Positions 27,763 to 35,430 of a stretch of DNA of 64,000 bases are shown piece by piece. Made by a program: the position numbers and the translations under genes. Location of the stretch: assembly GCA_016717285.1 (NCBI GenBank), contig JADKFU010000004.1, forward strand, positions 868,001 through 932,000, written 5' to 3'. How positions within the stretch are numbered: the first letter of the stretch is position 1; every line of letters begins with the position of its first letter. Source of the stretch: Chitinophagaceae bacterium (GTDB lineage: Bacteria; Bacteroidota; Bacteroidia; Chitinophagales; UBA10324). Below the pieces are notes generated by a model. It searched no databases and was not told the DNA's origin. It saw nothing but the letters and a program-made list of their open reading frames with translations.

Positions 27763-28578
27763 TCAAATCACATCCGCAATCACACGTTCAGTTCGTTGAA
27801 AATAATATACACCACTTAAAAGTGTGACTAAAATTATAACAGCACTGTAATAAAGAAACCTGGTTTCAGGCAAAGGTGTATCGAGCAGACACCAGCGAAA
27901 ACCATCGATGATTCCTGCCATTGGATTGAGGTAATAAAGATTTTTGTAGGCTGCGGGAATTTGTGAAGCAGGATAACCTACCGGGGAAAGATACAATCCA
28001 ATCTGTACCAGGAAAGGAATCACGTATTGCAAATCGCGGAAACGAATGGTGAGTGCGCTGAACCAAATGCCCACCGCCATCGAAAAAACAACAACGGCAG
28101 CTATCAACAGTGGAAGCGCCAGTAAATTACTTCCCGGCAGGAAACGATACCATGCCATCACCAAAAGCAGTATGAAGAAGACAATGATGAAATCTATAAA
28201 TCCAACAATTCCTTTGGAAATTGGAATTATAAGACGCGGAAAATAAATCTTGGTAACGAGGGCCTGTGAACTGACGATGGATTGGCCGGCTTGTGTAATC
28301 ACGTATGAAAAATAAGTCCACGCCCACATTCCGGTGAGTGCAAACAACGGATATGGAATATTTCCGGTATCTACTTTAACGGCTTTATTAAAAACCAGGA
28401 TAAATATGAGCAGTGTAAGTAAAGGTTGAATCAACGCCCACGAAAATCCTAAAACTGTTTGTGCATACCGCACGCGATAGTCGCGATAAGCCAGCATGGT
28501 AAGCAGGTCGCGGTAGTGAAATATTTCTTTAAACTGTGAAGCGATTCCGGGCCGGCCTGCTTCTATGATGGTTTTCAT
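27763..28578 (-). CDS. wzm: Wzm: polysaccharide ABC transporter permease
   Basis: Membrane subunit of 271 residues with about six predicted spans, of the ABC-2 type. The N-terminal FKEIFHYRDLLTMLAYRDYR is typical, followed by VLGFSWALIQPLLTLLIF. The late YLSPVGYPASQIPAAYKNLY and LNPMAGIIDGFRWCLL are the family signature. With Wzt it would move a completed polyprenyl-linked polysaccharide across the inner membrane. It heads the run that continues to the GT2 gene at 21235 after a 125 bp gap before wzt. Confidence 0.93.
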   Translation of the reverse strand: MKTIIEAGRPGIASQFKEIFHYRDLLTMLAYRDYRVRYAQTVLGFSWALIQPLLTLLIFILVFNKAVKVDTGNIPYPLFALTGMWAWTYFSYVITQAGQSIVSSQALVTKIYFPRLIIPISKGIVGFIDFIIVFFILLLVMAWYRFLPGSNLLALPLLIAAVVVFSMAVGIWFSALTIRFRDLQYVIPFLVQIGLYLSPVGYPASQIPAAYKNLYYLNPMAGIIDGFRWCLLDTPLPETRFLYYSAVIILVTLLSGVYYFQRTERVIADVI

Positions 28579-28886
28579 GAATGTTTATACGCGTGTTAGA
28601 GTGGCAAAGTTAATTTTTCATTGTTGTACGGGTAAAAAAAGCGATTTGGATTAAAACGGAATGCTTGACGCTTTCTGAAACCACACGCTTAAGTGCAGGG
28701 TTATTGAATGAAACCGCCATTAGTAGACTTTAGCTCACCTTACCCGAACATCAGTTTTAAATTTTATATTCTGTGAATCGAAGTCACCAGGTGATGGAGA
28801 AAATATCAATTGACGGATGGAGGAACAAATCGATCAATGAGTATTGCTCATCGATCGGAAATCGAATTGCAATAAAAATGATTGTT
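28579..28886. other. Intergenic region between wzm and the asparaginase gene
   Basis: About 308 bases with no credible gene. It should contain the promoter of the exporter-headed run, reading left. The only structure I see is the hairpin at 28831-28857. Confidence 0.5.
28831..28857 (-). terminator. Hairpin downstream of the asparaginase gene
   Basis: CGATCAATGAG and CTCATCGATCG can pair over 10 of 11 positions around a 5-nt loop, about 30 bases after the asparaginase stop. The minus-strand sequence that follows is ATTTGTTC, only a weak U tract, so this is a tentative terminator. Confidence 0.35.
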
Positions 28887-29372
28887 CTACAGTTCCTCAA
28901 AAATTCCCGTCTTCTTATTTTTCAAAACGTTGTGCCAATCGAAAGAACGGCCATTCATTGCAATATAAACTCCATGCGGCAATGCCTGGGCGAATGCAAA
29001 AGCGCTGCCCAGGTTGAAGAATCCGTCGGAGCTGCCGAATTTATAAGGGATCATTGCACCGGTGAGCACAATAGTTTTTGAAAGGCCTGCTTCTCCGAGC
29101 ACTTTTGCTGTCACCGCCATGGTATCGGTGCCGTGGGTGATGATGATTTTATTTTGTTCGCAACGGTTACACATTTCAATGATGATCTTACGTTGCTGAT
29201 CTGTCATTTCGAGGCTGTCTATCATCATGGCAGTTTTCACTTCAACGGGTACAGTACAGCGCCCTAATTTCAACATTTCGGGCAAGTGTGTTTCTTTGAA
29301 ATAAAGCGTTCCATTCAATTCATCGTATTCTTTGTCAAAGGTGCCTCCGGTAATCAGGATCATGATACTCAT
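28887..29372 (-). CDS. Short asparaginase-domain protein
   Basis: The protein has 161 residues and corresponds only to the N-terminal domain of type I/II asparaginases (normally about 330 residues). The catalytic threonines are visible: the first in LITGGTFDK and the second in ITHGTDTMAVTAKVLG with its Asp, followed by IVLTGAMIPY. The C-terminal domain, which helps build the normal active-site interface, is absent, and no remnant is seen downstream. Such stand-alone short proteins occur in several bacterial groups, so this looks like a real family and not a fresh truncation. A second ATG at 29363 is possible. Activity is uncertain. Confidence 0.85.
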   Translation of the reverse strand: MSIMILITGGTFDKEYDELNGTLYFKETHLPEMLKLGRCTVPVEVKTAMMIDSLEMTDQQRKIIIEMCNRCEQNKIIITHGTDTMAVTAKVLGEAGLSKTIVLTGAMIPYKFGSSDGFFNLGSAFAFAQALPHGVYIAMNGRSFDWHNVLKNKKTGIFEEL

Positions 29373-29490
29373 AAATGGTATTTGTGTTTTTGATAAACGA
29401 ATGTAATACTAAGAACCAGAAATTGGTGAAGGAATCCACCGAAGGATATGTTTCTTTTCTGTTGACGACGGAAATGAAGGAGGCTGATTT

Positions 29491-29514
29491 TCAATCAATC
29501 AATCAATCAATCAA
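29491..29514. repeat. Six tandem TCAA units
   Basis: A perfect tetranucleotide array of TCAA overlaps the last codons and stop of the hydrolase gene. On the coding strand it reads TTGA repeats, giving Leu-Ile-Asp-stop. Any change in copy number still meets a TGA within one period, so only the last residues would change. Confidence 0.9.
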
Positions 29515-30147
29515 TTGTTCCAGCAGCAAACTTATTTCAGCACTTTTCTGCACCACCATAAAATGCTGACCGTCTTCCACGCTGTGTTGCACAGGAATTT
29601 TTACGATAGGAAACAGACGGTCTTTAGTACCATGAACGTGAATGACACGAAGATTCGGTGATACTTGTTTCCAATGTAAGGTTTCACGGATTCCCCATCG
29701 AATAAAACGGATATCAGCATCCGCTATCATATTTTCAAACAATGCATTTTCGGAAATATTTTTCTTCGTAAACCGGTGGCTGATCCATACTATCAGTTTT
29801 TTCAGACTTTGCGCTGAAAGCCATTCGTACACGGGAAATATTTTGAAGAATGTGTGTGCGATGGTTAACTGTTTAATGGAAGAAATAGAGGAAATCAGGA
29901 TGATTTTTTCAACCGTATAAAAATGAGCGACTTCCTGTGCCAGGATGCCACCGAAGGAAACACCAATGAAGATGGTGTGGTCATGAGCCGGAATGGTTGC
30001 TGCAATGTTACGGGCATAATTTTGCAGGGTTTCATTTTTGCGAGGTGTAATATAGTTGATGATTTGAACGGCAGGTGATTCAATACGAAGACACGAAAAC
30101 AATCGATGGTCGGCAGCGAGTCCGGGAAAAAGCACGATGTTTTTCAC
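29503..30147 (-). CDS. Alpha/beta hydrolase
   Basis: Small alpha/beta-hydrolase-fold protein of 214 residues. The oxyanion region lies in VLFPGLAADHRLF and the nucleophile elbow is IGVSFGGILAQE (Ser near residue 64). A late VIHVHGTKDRLFPI supplies the catalytic Asp, and the terminal DGQHFMV supplies the His. All three members of the triad can thus be placed. The start is GTG. The substrate is unknown, and the neighbours give no clear hint. The 3' end runs into a TCAA tandem repeat. Confidence 0.8.
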   Translation of the reverse strand: MKNIVLFPGLAADHRLFSCLRIESPAVQIINYITPRKNETLQNYARNIAATIPAHDHTIFIGVSFGGILAQEVAHFYTVEKIILISSISSIKQLTIAHTFFKIFPVYEWLSAQSLKKLIVWISHRFTKKNISENALFENMIADADIRFIRWGIRETLHWKQVSPNLRVIHVHGTKDRLFPIVKIPVQHSVEDGQHFMVVQKSAEISLLLEQLID

Positions 30148-30338
30148 CTTGTCTGAATTAATAGTTCCACCCGATAAAGATAAGGAAGCAGGATTTACAG
30201 ATGTCCTTGCTTTACAATAAAAATCAAGTTAACATTTTATGATTGTCTGATGAGGTACCGGGATTAATGGCTTGTTTTTTATATTCTTATCAGGAACCAA
30301 TTCGTTTTTATTTAATTTTCAATTCAGATTTTCCGGAT

Positions 30339-30623
30339 ATGGATATTAAGCACTACAGCATTCGGGTTTACGGAAAAGTGCAAGGCGTTTTTTTTCGCGC
30401 CAGTGCGCGGCACCGTGCACAATTGCTCGATATTTCCGGTTTCACGAAGAATGAACGGGACGGTTCAGTGTATATAGAAGCAGAAGGTTCAGAAAAAAAC
30501 CTGTCGCTTTTTATTGGATGGTGCCATGAAGGCCCCGAGCGTGCAACCGTAACAAATGTGGAAGTTAAGGAAGGCCCGGTGAAAAATTTTACCGGATTTG
30601 AAGTGAAGCGTGGTATGATTTAG
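30339..30623 (+). CDS. acyP: Acylphosphatase
   Basis: Cytoplasmic enzyme of 94 residues hydrolysing acyl phosphates such as carbamoyl or 1,3-bisphosphoglycerate species. The family signature GKVQGVFFRASARHRAQLL contains the phosphate-binding loop and the catalytic Arg. GFTKNERDGSVYIEAEG contains the catalytic Asn. The ATG at 30339 gives the normal family length of about 90-95 residues; an upstream in-frame extension of 32 codons is unconserved and was rejected. Confidence 0.93.
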   Translation: MDIKHYSIRVYGKVQGVFFRASARHRAQLLDISGFTKNERDGSVYIEAEGSEKNLSLFIGWCHEGPERATVTNVEVKEGPVKNFTGFEVKRGMI

Positions 30624-30633
30624 CAGGAGAAAT

Positions 30634-31350
30634 TTATCGGGCAAGTAATAAAAATAGCGTTGGTTTTTTATGGAGGTCGGGTAATTGTTTCCCCCAGAAG
30701 CTTATGGGTTGTGTGATAATTTTTTCAGAAGAAAGCGTAATGTCAGTCGCAATGCAAAGCAAGGTTCGTTGCCTGCAGCATTCCAATATATCTTTCAGTA
30801 AAGCCATGTTTCTGTAAGGTGTTTCCATAAAAAGCTGTGTCTGATTTTTACGCAGCGATTCTTCTTCTAATTCCTTCATTTTTGCTTTTCGCTCTGCACT
30901 GTTCACCGGTAAATAGCCATGAAATGCGAATTGCTGTCCGTTCAAACCACTGGCCATCAAAGCCAGGAAAATGGAAGATGGACCAATTAACGGAACAACC
31001 TTAATACCTTTTTCATGCGCCCATAACACCGCCGCAGCTCCGGGGTCTGCGATGCCGGGACAACCGGCTTCAGAGATTACACCCACATCATTTCCTTCCT
31101 GCAAATATTTGTACATCATTTCCGGAGCAACAAAATCTTCGTCCTTCACAACAGCGATCATTGTACCTTCATCAAAGTTTTTATGATAGCCTATGCTTCG
31201 TAAAAACCGACGGGCGGAGCGTTCATTTTCTACAATGAAAAAACTGATGCCATCCATCACTGCGCGCGTTGATTCTGGAATGGAAGCAATGCCATCTTCA
31301 CCTAATGAAGAAGGAATAAGATAAAGTCGCCCGGTTCTTTTATCCGACAA
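30634..31350 (-). CDS. RsmI-like tetrapyrrole-methylase-family SAM methyltransferase
   Basis: Protein of 238 residues related to RsmI, the 16S rRNA C1402 2'-O-methyltransferase. RLYLIPSSLGE opens the domain, SEAGCPGIADPGAAAV is the SAM-binding proline-rich loop, and VVPLIGPSSIFLALMASGLNGQQFAFHGYLP is split here across two well-known family segments. Bacteroidota often carry this shorter RsmI-like paralogue without the C-terminal RsmI extension. I prefer the TTG at 31350, just before the domain. The longer reading from 31401, also TTG, would add 17 hydrophobic residues from a repeat-rich region. The substrate may or may not be rRNA. Confidence 0.85.
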   Translation of the reverse strand: MSDKRTGRLYLIPSSLGEDGIASIPESTRAVMDGISFFIVENERSARRFLRSIGYHKNFDEGTMIAVVKDEDFVAPEMMYKYLQEGNDVGVISEAGCPGIADPGAAAVLWAHEKGIKVVPLIGPSSIFLALMASGLNGQQFAFHGYLPVNSAERKAKMKELEEESLRKNQTQLFMETPYRNMALLKDILECCRQRTLLCIATDITLSSEKIITQPISFWGKQLPDLHKKPTLFLLLAR

Positions 31351-31390
31351 GATGAAAAAGATTGATTGAAAAATAATCGTTAAAATAGCA

Positions 31391-31432
31391 ATTACTATCA
31401 ATTAAGAATTAGGAATTGAGAATTAAGAATTG
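31391..31432. repeat. Degenerate AATTAAGAATT repeat
   Basis: Imperfect tandem copies of an 8-11 base unit (AATTAAGAATTAGGAATTGAGAATT is read in pieces) lie at the 5' edge of the RsmI-like gene. They belong to a class of short degenerate intergenic repeats also seen at 27640, 31505 and 62685. Confidence 0.55.
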
Positions 31433-31504
31433 TGCGATGAAGTTGAAGTATATTGAATTTAGATGCCCATGTGCCGTTGTTTGGAATATGCGAATGGTAT
31501 GATG

Positions 31505-31560
31505 ATCCATTCACTAATGACCAATGACCAATGTCTAATGCCCAATTTCAAATGACCAAC
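31505..31560. repeat. Degenerate ATGACCA repeat overlapping the glycosylase start
   Basis: Repeated ATGACCAATGACCAATGTC-like units with varied third copies run from the intergenic region into the first codons of the DNA glycosylase gene. They supply several in-frame ATGs, which makes the true start uncertain. Confidence 0.6.
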
Positions 31561-32190
31561 AAAAAACTACCTCTTTCTTTTTACCTCCGAAGTAATGTGC
31601 TCCGGATTGCCCGTGAATTGCCGGGTAAATTCCTGGTGACTGAAATTGGTGGCGTAAAAACTTCAGGAATGATTACGGAAGTGGAAGCGTATGAAGGAAT
31701 CACAGACCGCGCTTCCCATGCTTACAACCATCGCAGAACCAACAGAACGGAAGTGATGTTTGCGCAAGGTGGAACTGCCTATGTATATCTCTGCTATGGA
31801 ATCCATCATTTATTCAATGTAGTTACCAATCAGTTAAACATTCCGCATGCGATCCTTATAAGAGCCATCGAACCGGTAGAAGGAATAGCAACTATGATGG
31901 AACGAAGAAAGAAATTGAAGCTTGATTTTACACTCACAGCAGGTCCCGGAGCTGTGTCACAGGCGCTTGGTATTTCAACAGCATACACAGGAAGCAGCCT
32001 GCTTTCTCGCAGCATCTGGCTTGAAGATCGTGGAATAAAAATCGCTCCGCGAAAAATCATTGCTGGCCCGCGCATTGGGGTGGAGTATGCAGGTGAAGAT
32101 TCCATGCGGCCTTACCGCTTTTATATCACAGGAAATTCATGGGTATCAAAACAGCCGAATTCAAAACATAAAGTTTTGACTTCACGGTAG
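31552..32190 (+). CDS. DNA-3-methyladenine glycosylase (AAG/MPG family)
   Basis: Base-excision repair glycosylase that removes alkylated purines. The 212 residues from the second ATG carry the AAG-family features: ELPGKFLV, GMITEVEAYEG with the catalytic Glu, DRASHAYNHRRTNRTEVMF and AYVYLCYGIHHLFNVVT with the tyrosine used for base flipping. TAGPGAVSQALGI and GPRIGVEYA follow. The N-terminus is uncertain because a degenerate ATGACCA repeat supplies ATGs at both 31531 and 31552. I chose the one after the repeat, and seven residues more are possible. Confidence 0.92.
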   Translation: MTNKKLPLSFYLRSNVLRIARELPGKFLVTEIGGVKTSGMITEVEAYEGITDRASHAYNHRRTNRTEVMFAQGGTAYVYLCYGIHHLFNVVTNQLNIPHAILIRAIEPVEGIATMMERRKKLKLDFTLTAGPGAVSQALGISTAYTGSSLLSRSIWLEDRGIKIAPRKIIAGPRIGVEYAGEDSMRPYRFYITGNSWVSKQPNSKHKVLTSR

Positions 32191-32239
32191 TCCTGAAGCA
32201 ATTAACTGTGGCTTTTGGAATTGCAGCTAAAGATTTTTA

Positions 32240-33265
32240 TCAGAAAGCAGGGCAGTAAATCCGCTTGTAGTGTCGAGGAGGTTGATTATTGCCGGTATAC
32301 ACGATTGCCAATTCAAATCCTCCTTTACCATTGGTAGCAGCACTCAAATCGCTTGAAGTGGTTACATCATAACTAATTCCGGCCTGCACTCCTTTCATCA
32401 TAATGCCGATAGTAGGAATAAGATCAACACCGGCACGGGAGAATGCACCTACATAAAATATACTTGGTAATCCGCGCGGATTGCTGTTCATATTAATACC
32501 GAAATTGGAGCCGAGCACAAATTCGTTGTCATTGTTTTGGAGCTGGTACTGTATAAATGGAAAGATGTAAAATTTGTTATTGACCCCGAAAGTCGCATTG
32601 GCATGAACTACGTAGCGCATGTTGAGCACATTATCACTTGCTGCAAAAAATGATTCTGTAGGTGTGGTAAGGTGAAAGGCTGCGGCGCCAAATTGAATAC
32701 GGCTGGAACGGCTGACCATACCATCAAAAGCAGCACCGGCAGCAAAATCTGCATAGCCAATCTGGTAATAATCAAAATGCTCTGAAGTAATGCCATTGAA
32801 GCCAAGTCCGTCGAATTCATCATAAAAATCCAACTTCTCAAAGTCAATTTTCTTTTGCACCATTCCACCTTGCAGACCAACGGCTATATGAAAGTTTCCC
32901 TCCCTGTCCAATGCCTGGTGATAGGACGCTGAAAGCATCGCTGTGAGATTAGATAATCCGCCGTCACCTGATTTGTCATTCAACAATAAAACACCAATTC
33001 CGAGATAGTTGTAAGAATAACCACCTGAAAATAATTTGAAATCGGCACTCACAGAAGGCGTTGAATAGACGTAAGGAGAAGAAACGCTTCCCCATTGATT
33101 TTTGTAGATGCCACTGATGCGATATTGACCATCCATAGATCCTGTTAATGCGGGATTAAACGTGAATGGTGAATAGTAAAACTGTGAAAAATGGATGTCC
33201 TGCGCTTTTGCGACGGAACTTATTATAAGAAGGAAAAACAAAGCAACGTGTACATTTTTTTTCAT
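32240..33265 (-). CDS. PorP/SprF-family type IX secretion membrane protein
   Basis: Outer-membrane beta-barrel protein of 341 residues with a signal peptide (MKKNVHVALFFLLIISSVAKA) and the family-defining start of the mature part: QDIHFSQFYYSPFTFNPALT. The remainder shows alternating aromatic strands, and a canonical barrel C-terminus is not obvious. PorP/SprF proteins assist secretion or surface attachment of particular T9SS cargo such as SprB-like adhesins and usually lie next to the cargo gene. Here no large adhesin gene is adjacent, so its partner is elsewhere or not seen. Confidence 0.9.
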   Translation of the reverse strand: MKKNVHVALFFLLIISSVAKAQDIHFSQFYYSPFTFNPALTGSMDGQYRISGIYKNQWGSVSSPYVYSTPSVSADFKLFSGGYSYNYLGIGVLLLNDKSGDGGLSNLTAMLSASYHQALDREGNFHIAVGLQGGMVQKKIDFEKLDFYDEFDGLGFNGITSEHFDYYQIGYADFAAGAAFDGMVSRSSRIQFGAAAFHLTTPTESFFAASDNVLNMRYVVHANATFGVNNKFYIFPFIQYQLQNNDNEFVLGSNFGINMNSNPRGLPSIFYVGAFSRAGVDLIPTIGIMMKGVQAGISYDVTTSSDLSAATNGKGGFELAIVYTGNNQPPRHYKRIYCPAF

Positions 33266-33381
33266 CTACCAATCGATTTAAGTATTCAGTAATTTCGGAA
33301 CGGATTTAAATTCAGGATTTTAAAAGTACCATACTTTTTTGTAAAATACTGCAAGTAACTGCAATTTTAACTTTCAGGCAC

Positions 33382-34035
33382 CTAGTGCTGCATCTTTGTT
33401 CCATAGGCTAAGTCTCCTGCATCGCCCAATCCGGGCACTATATACGATCGTGCATCCAGCGAATTATCGATGGCACAGGCCCAGATCGTAACATCGGGGA
33501 TGTGTTTCAAAACGAGGTCGATGCCGGGCTGCGCGGCGATAACGCAAGCGAGATGAGTGTGCAACGGTTTGCCGGATGCAAACAATTGCTCCATTGTTTT
33601 CACCATCGATTGTCCGGTTGCCAGCATGGGATCAGCCAGGATGAGCGTCCGGTTTTCAAGACTCGGACAAGAAACATATTCAAGCAGAATTTCAAAAGAA
33701 CCATCTGGCTGATGTTTCCGGTAGGCAGAGATGAAAGCATTGTCGGCATGATCGAAATAGTTAAGCATTCCCTGGTGCAAAATTACTCCGGCCCTGAGAA
33801 TGGCGCCTATTACGGGTGGTGATTCCAATACAGGAACCTGGGCGATCCCTAAAGGAGTAGCGACTGCTTTTTCACGGTAGGGTAATACCTTGCTGATTTC
33901 ATAGGCGAGTATTTCTCCGCATCGTTCCATGTTTTTCCGGAAACGCATTCTGTCCTGCTGAATGGCTGCATCACGTATCTCTGAAAGAAATTGATTCACC
34001 AATGAGTTGGTGGTGCTTAAATTGACTACTGGCAT
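33382..34035 (-). CDS. upp: Uracil phosphoribosyltransferase
   Basis: Pyrimidine salvage enzyme converting uracil and PRPP to UMP in the cytoplasm. The 217 residues contain GAILRAGVILHQGML for uracil-domain packing, the PRPP loop LILADPMLATGQSMVKTM and a C-terminal YIVPGLGDAGDLAYGT that binds the uracil. All are typical of Upp. It is a single gene on this strand with the deacetylase gene 62 bp upstream. Confidence 0.96.
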   Translation of the reverse strand: MPVVNLSTTNSLVNQFLSEIRDAAIQQDRMRFRKNMERCGEILAYEISKVLPYREKAVATPLGIAQVPVLESPPVIGAILRAGVILHQGMLNYFDHADNAFISAYRKHQPDGSFEILLEYVSCPSLENRTLILADPMLATGQSMVKTMEQLFASGKPLHTHLACVIAAQPGIDLVLKHIPDVTIWACAIDNSLDARSYIVPGLGDAGDLAYGTKMQH

Positions 34036-34097
34036 AAGGTGGAGAAAGGGTTCTGGTTCGAAAGGTAATAGTTTTCCGAAAGCAGAACGGGCAATCC

Positions 34098-35426
34098 TTA
34101 AGTTTCTATCGGTGCATTACAATAACTGATCAATGCTTCAAAATTTTGCTGCCATCCTTTCCATGGACCTTGATTGCTGATGAGGTCGTTGTGCGCAAGA
34201 AAAGTAAATGTGCCGTTCACTTTTTTAACTTCGTCAGCCAGTTGCTTCGATTGTGCCAATGCAGCATCGGGACTCATTTTCATATTGTAAAACATGGCTG
34301 CGTCCATTGCTGCAAAAGGATGTATATGCAGTTTGGTGGAGATTTCCTTTTGAAGGTCGTAAAAATAAAATGACGATGCAATGCCGGCACGAAAACCGGT
34401 TTGTGAGGAATAACCAATAGTATAATCTTCAGTAATTCCCGCAGCAAAAAGTTTTTGATACGTATCCGGAAACTGAAGTTTTAAGAAATGTTGCCGGTTT
34501 CGAAATACATTCCTGCCGCTCATTTTTTCGAGCCTTTGCTTTTCTATCTTTATTTTTTCCGGGAAACGATTTGAATCATAACTCGCATGCATACCGGTTT
34601 CGTTTTTATCCGCAATCTGTTTTACAACTTTTCTGAAAGCATCTTTTCGCCAATCAATGTTTTTATCATACATGCTATGATCGCCCAACAGAAAAAAATA
34701 AACGGGCCGCAGCGAATACTTCTCGTGCAGTAATTGCTGGTAATCAAATGTATCAAACGGATCTTGTTGGAGACGTGTCAACACTTTCATCCTAAATGCA
34801 ATTTCTCTGAAGTTAAATGCTATAAACGATCTCAGGAAACCACCAACATTCCGCAAGACACCTTTTTCGCGGAAAGCAAAAACCATATCAATGTCGTAGG
34901 TAAGTTGAAACTGATACTTTTTCTCAGGGAAAATAAAGTCAGGATAATTTGAAATGATCAATTGTTTAAGTAACAGCGCATAATGATTTACAACAGGCAC
35001 TTTATGAAAACCTTCTTTGTAGCTGAGACTCAGCTCCGCAGGAAACCGGCCATGTTTATCAGGCTTGAATGGAAGGTATTCTTCGTACCTGGAAACGAGG
35101 TAGAATGTGGCGGCAAACGGATCAAATGGAAGCGCTGCTGTATGAGGGTGATGAAAGATCGTTTTGATTTCATTGAATGTGCCGGCAGGAATGGAAAATA
35201 ATTTGATGTCGGATTCAAATAATAATTCTTCTGCATATATAAAAATTGCTTCGCCGTTTGGTGTTTTTGCATAACTCAATTTTGCACCGCCGAAAGCGGA
35301 AAACCGGGACCTATCTGTCGTAAACTCATATGATAGTCCTAATAAATTTTTGAAAATCAACTGCAAAGTATATTGCAGTCGTGGGGAATTACGCGGGGAA
35401 TAAATGAGCAAGCTCTGATTCGGCAT
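34098..35426 (-). CDS. Polysaccharide deacetylase-like protein with N-terminal DUF7033-like domain
   Basis: Protein of 442 residues. The first half (SLLIYSPRNSPRLQYTLQLI onward) resembles the N-terminal domain of large Bacteroidota deacetylase-like proteins. The second half is a divergent NodB fold: FQLTYDIDMVFAF gives the motif-1 acidic pair, GMHASYDS the metal-binding His and Ser, and FTFLAHNDLI the C-terminal His region. No signal peptide is seen. It starts 4 bp after the 3-hydroxyacyl-CoA-like gene. Cell-envelope sugar modification is likely; the substrate is unknown. Confidence 0.82.
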   Translation of the reverse strand: MPNQSLLIYSPRNSPRLQYTLQLIFKNLLGLSYEFTTDRSRFSAFGGAKLSYAKTPNGEAIFIYAEELLFESDIKLFSIPAGTFNEIKTIFHHPHTAALPFDPFAATFYLVSRYEEYLPFKPDKHGRFPAELSLSYKEGFHKVPVVNHYALLLKQLIISNYPDFIFPEKKYQFQLTYDIDMVFAFREKGVLRNVGGFLRSFIAFNFREIAFRMKVLTRLQQDPFDTFDYQQLLHEKYSLRPVYFFLLGDHSMYDKNIDWRKDAFRKVVKQIADKNETGMHASYDSNRFPEKIKIEKQRLEKMSGRNVFRNRQHFLKLQFPDTYQKLFAAGITEDYTIGYSSQTGFRAGIASSFYFYDLQKEISTKLHIHPFAAMDAAMFYNMKMSPDAALAQSKQLADEVKKVNGTFTFLAHNDLISNQGPWKGWQQNFEALISYCNAPIET

Positions 35427-35430
35427 CCTG

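Noticed and set aside
3293..28578. Wzx flippase or Wzy polymerase in the glycan locus
   Set aside because: No protein with a recognisable flippase or polymerase signature was found; the Wzm/Wzt exporter explains export without them. The unassigned polytopic protein at 3293 is left open.
30243..30338. 32-codon upstream extension of the acylphosphatase
   Set aside because: It adds unconserved residues; the ATG at 30339 gives the usual family length.
31351..31401. Longer start for the RsmI-like protein
   Set aside because: Adds 17 hydrophobic residues from a repeat-rich region before the family N-terminus; both starts are TTG, so I kept the one next to the domain.
34734..35201. Plus-strand frames opposite the deacetylase-like gene
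   Set aside because: Mirror frames of a clear gene; composition and overlaps do not fit coding sequence.
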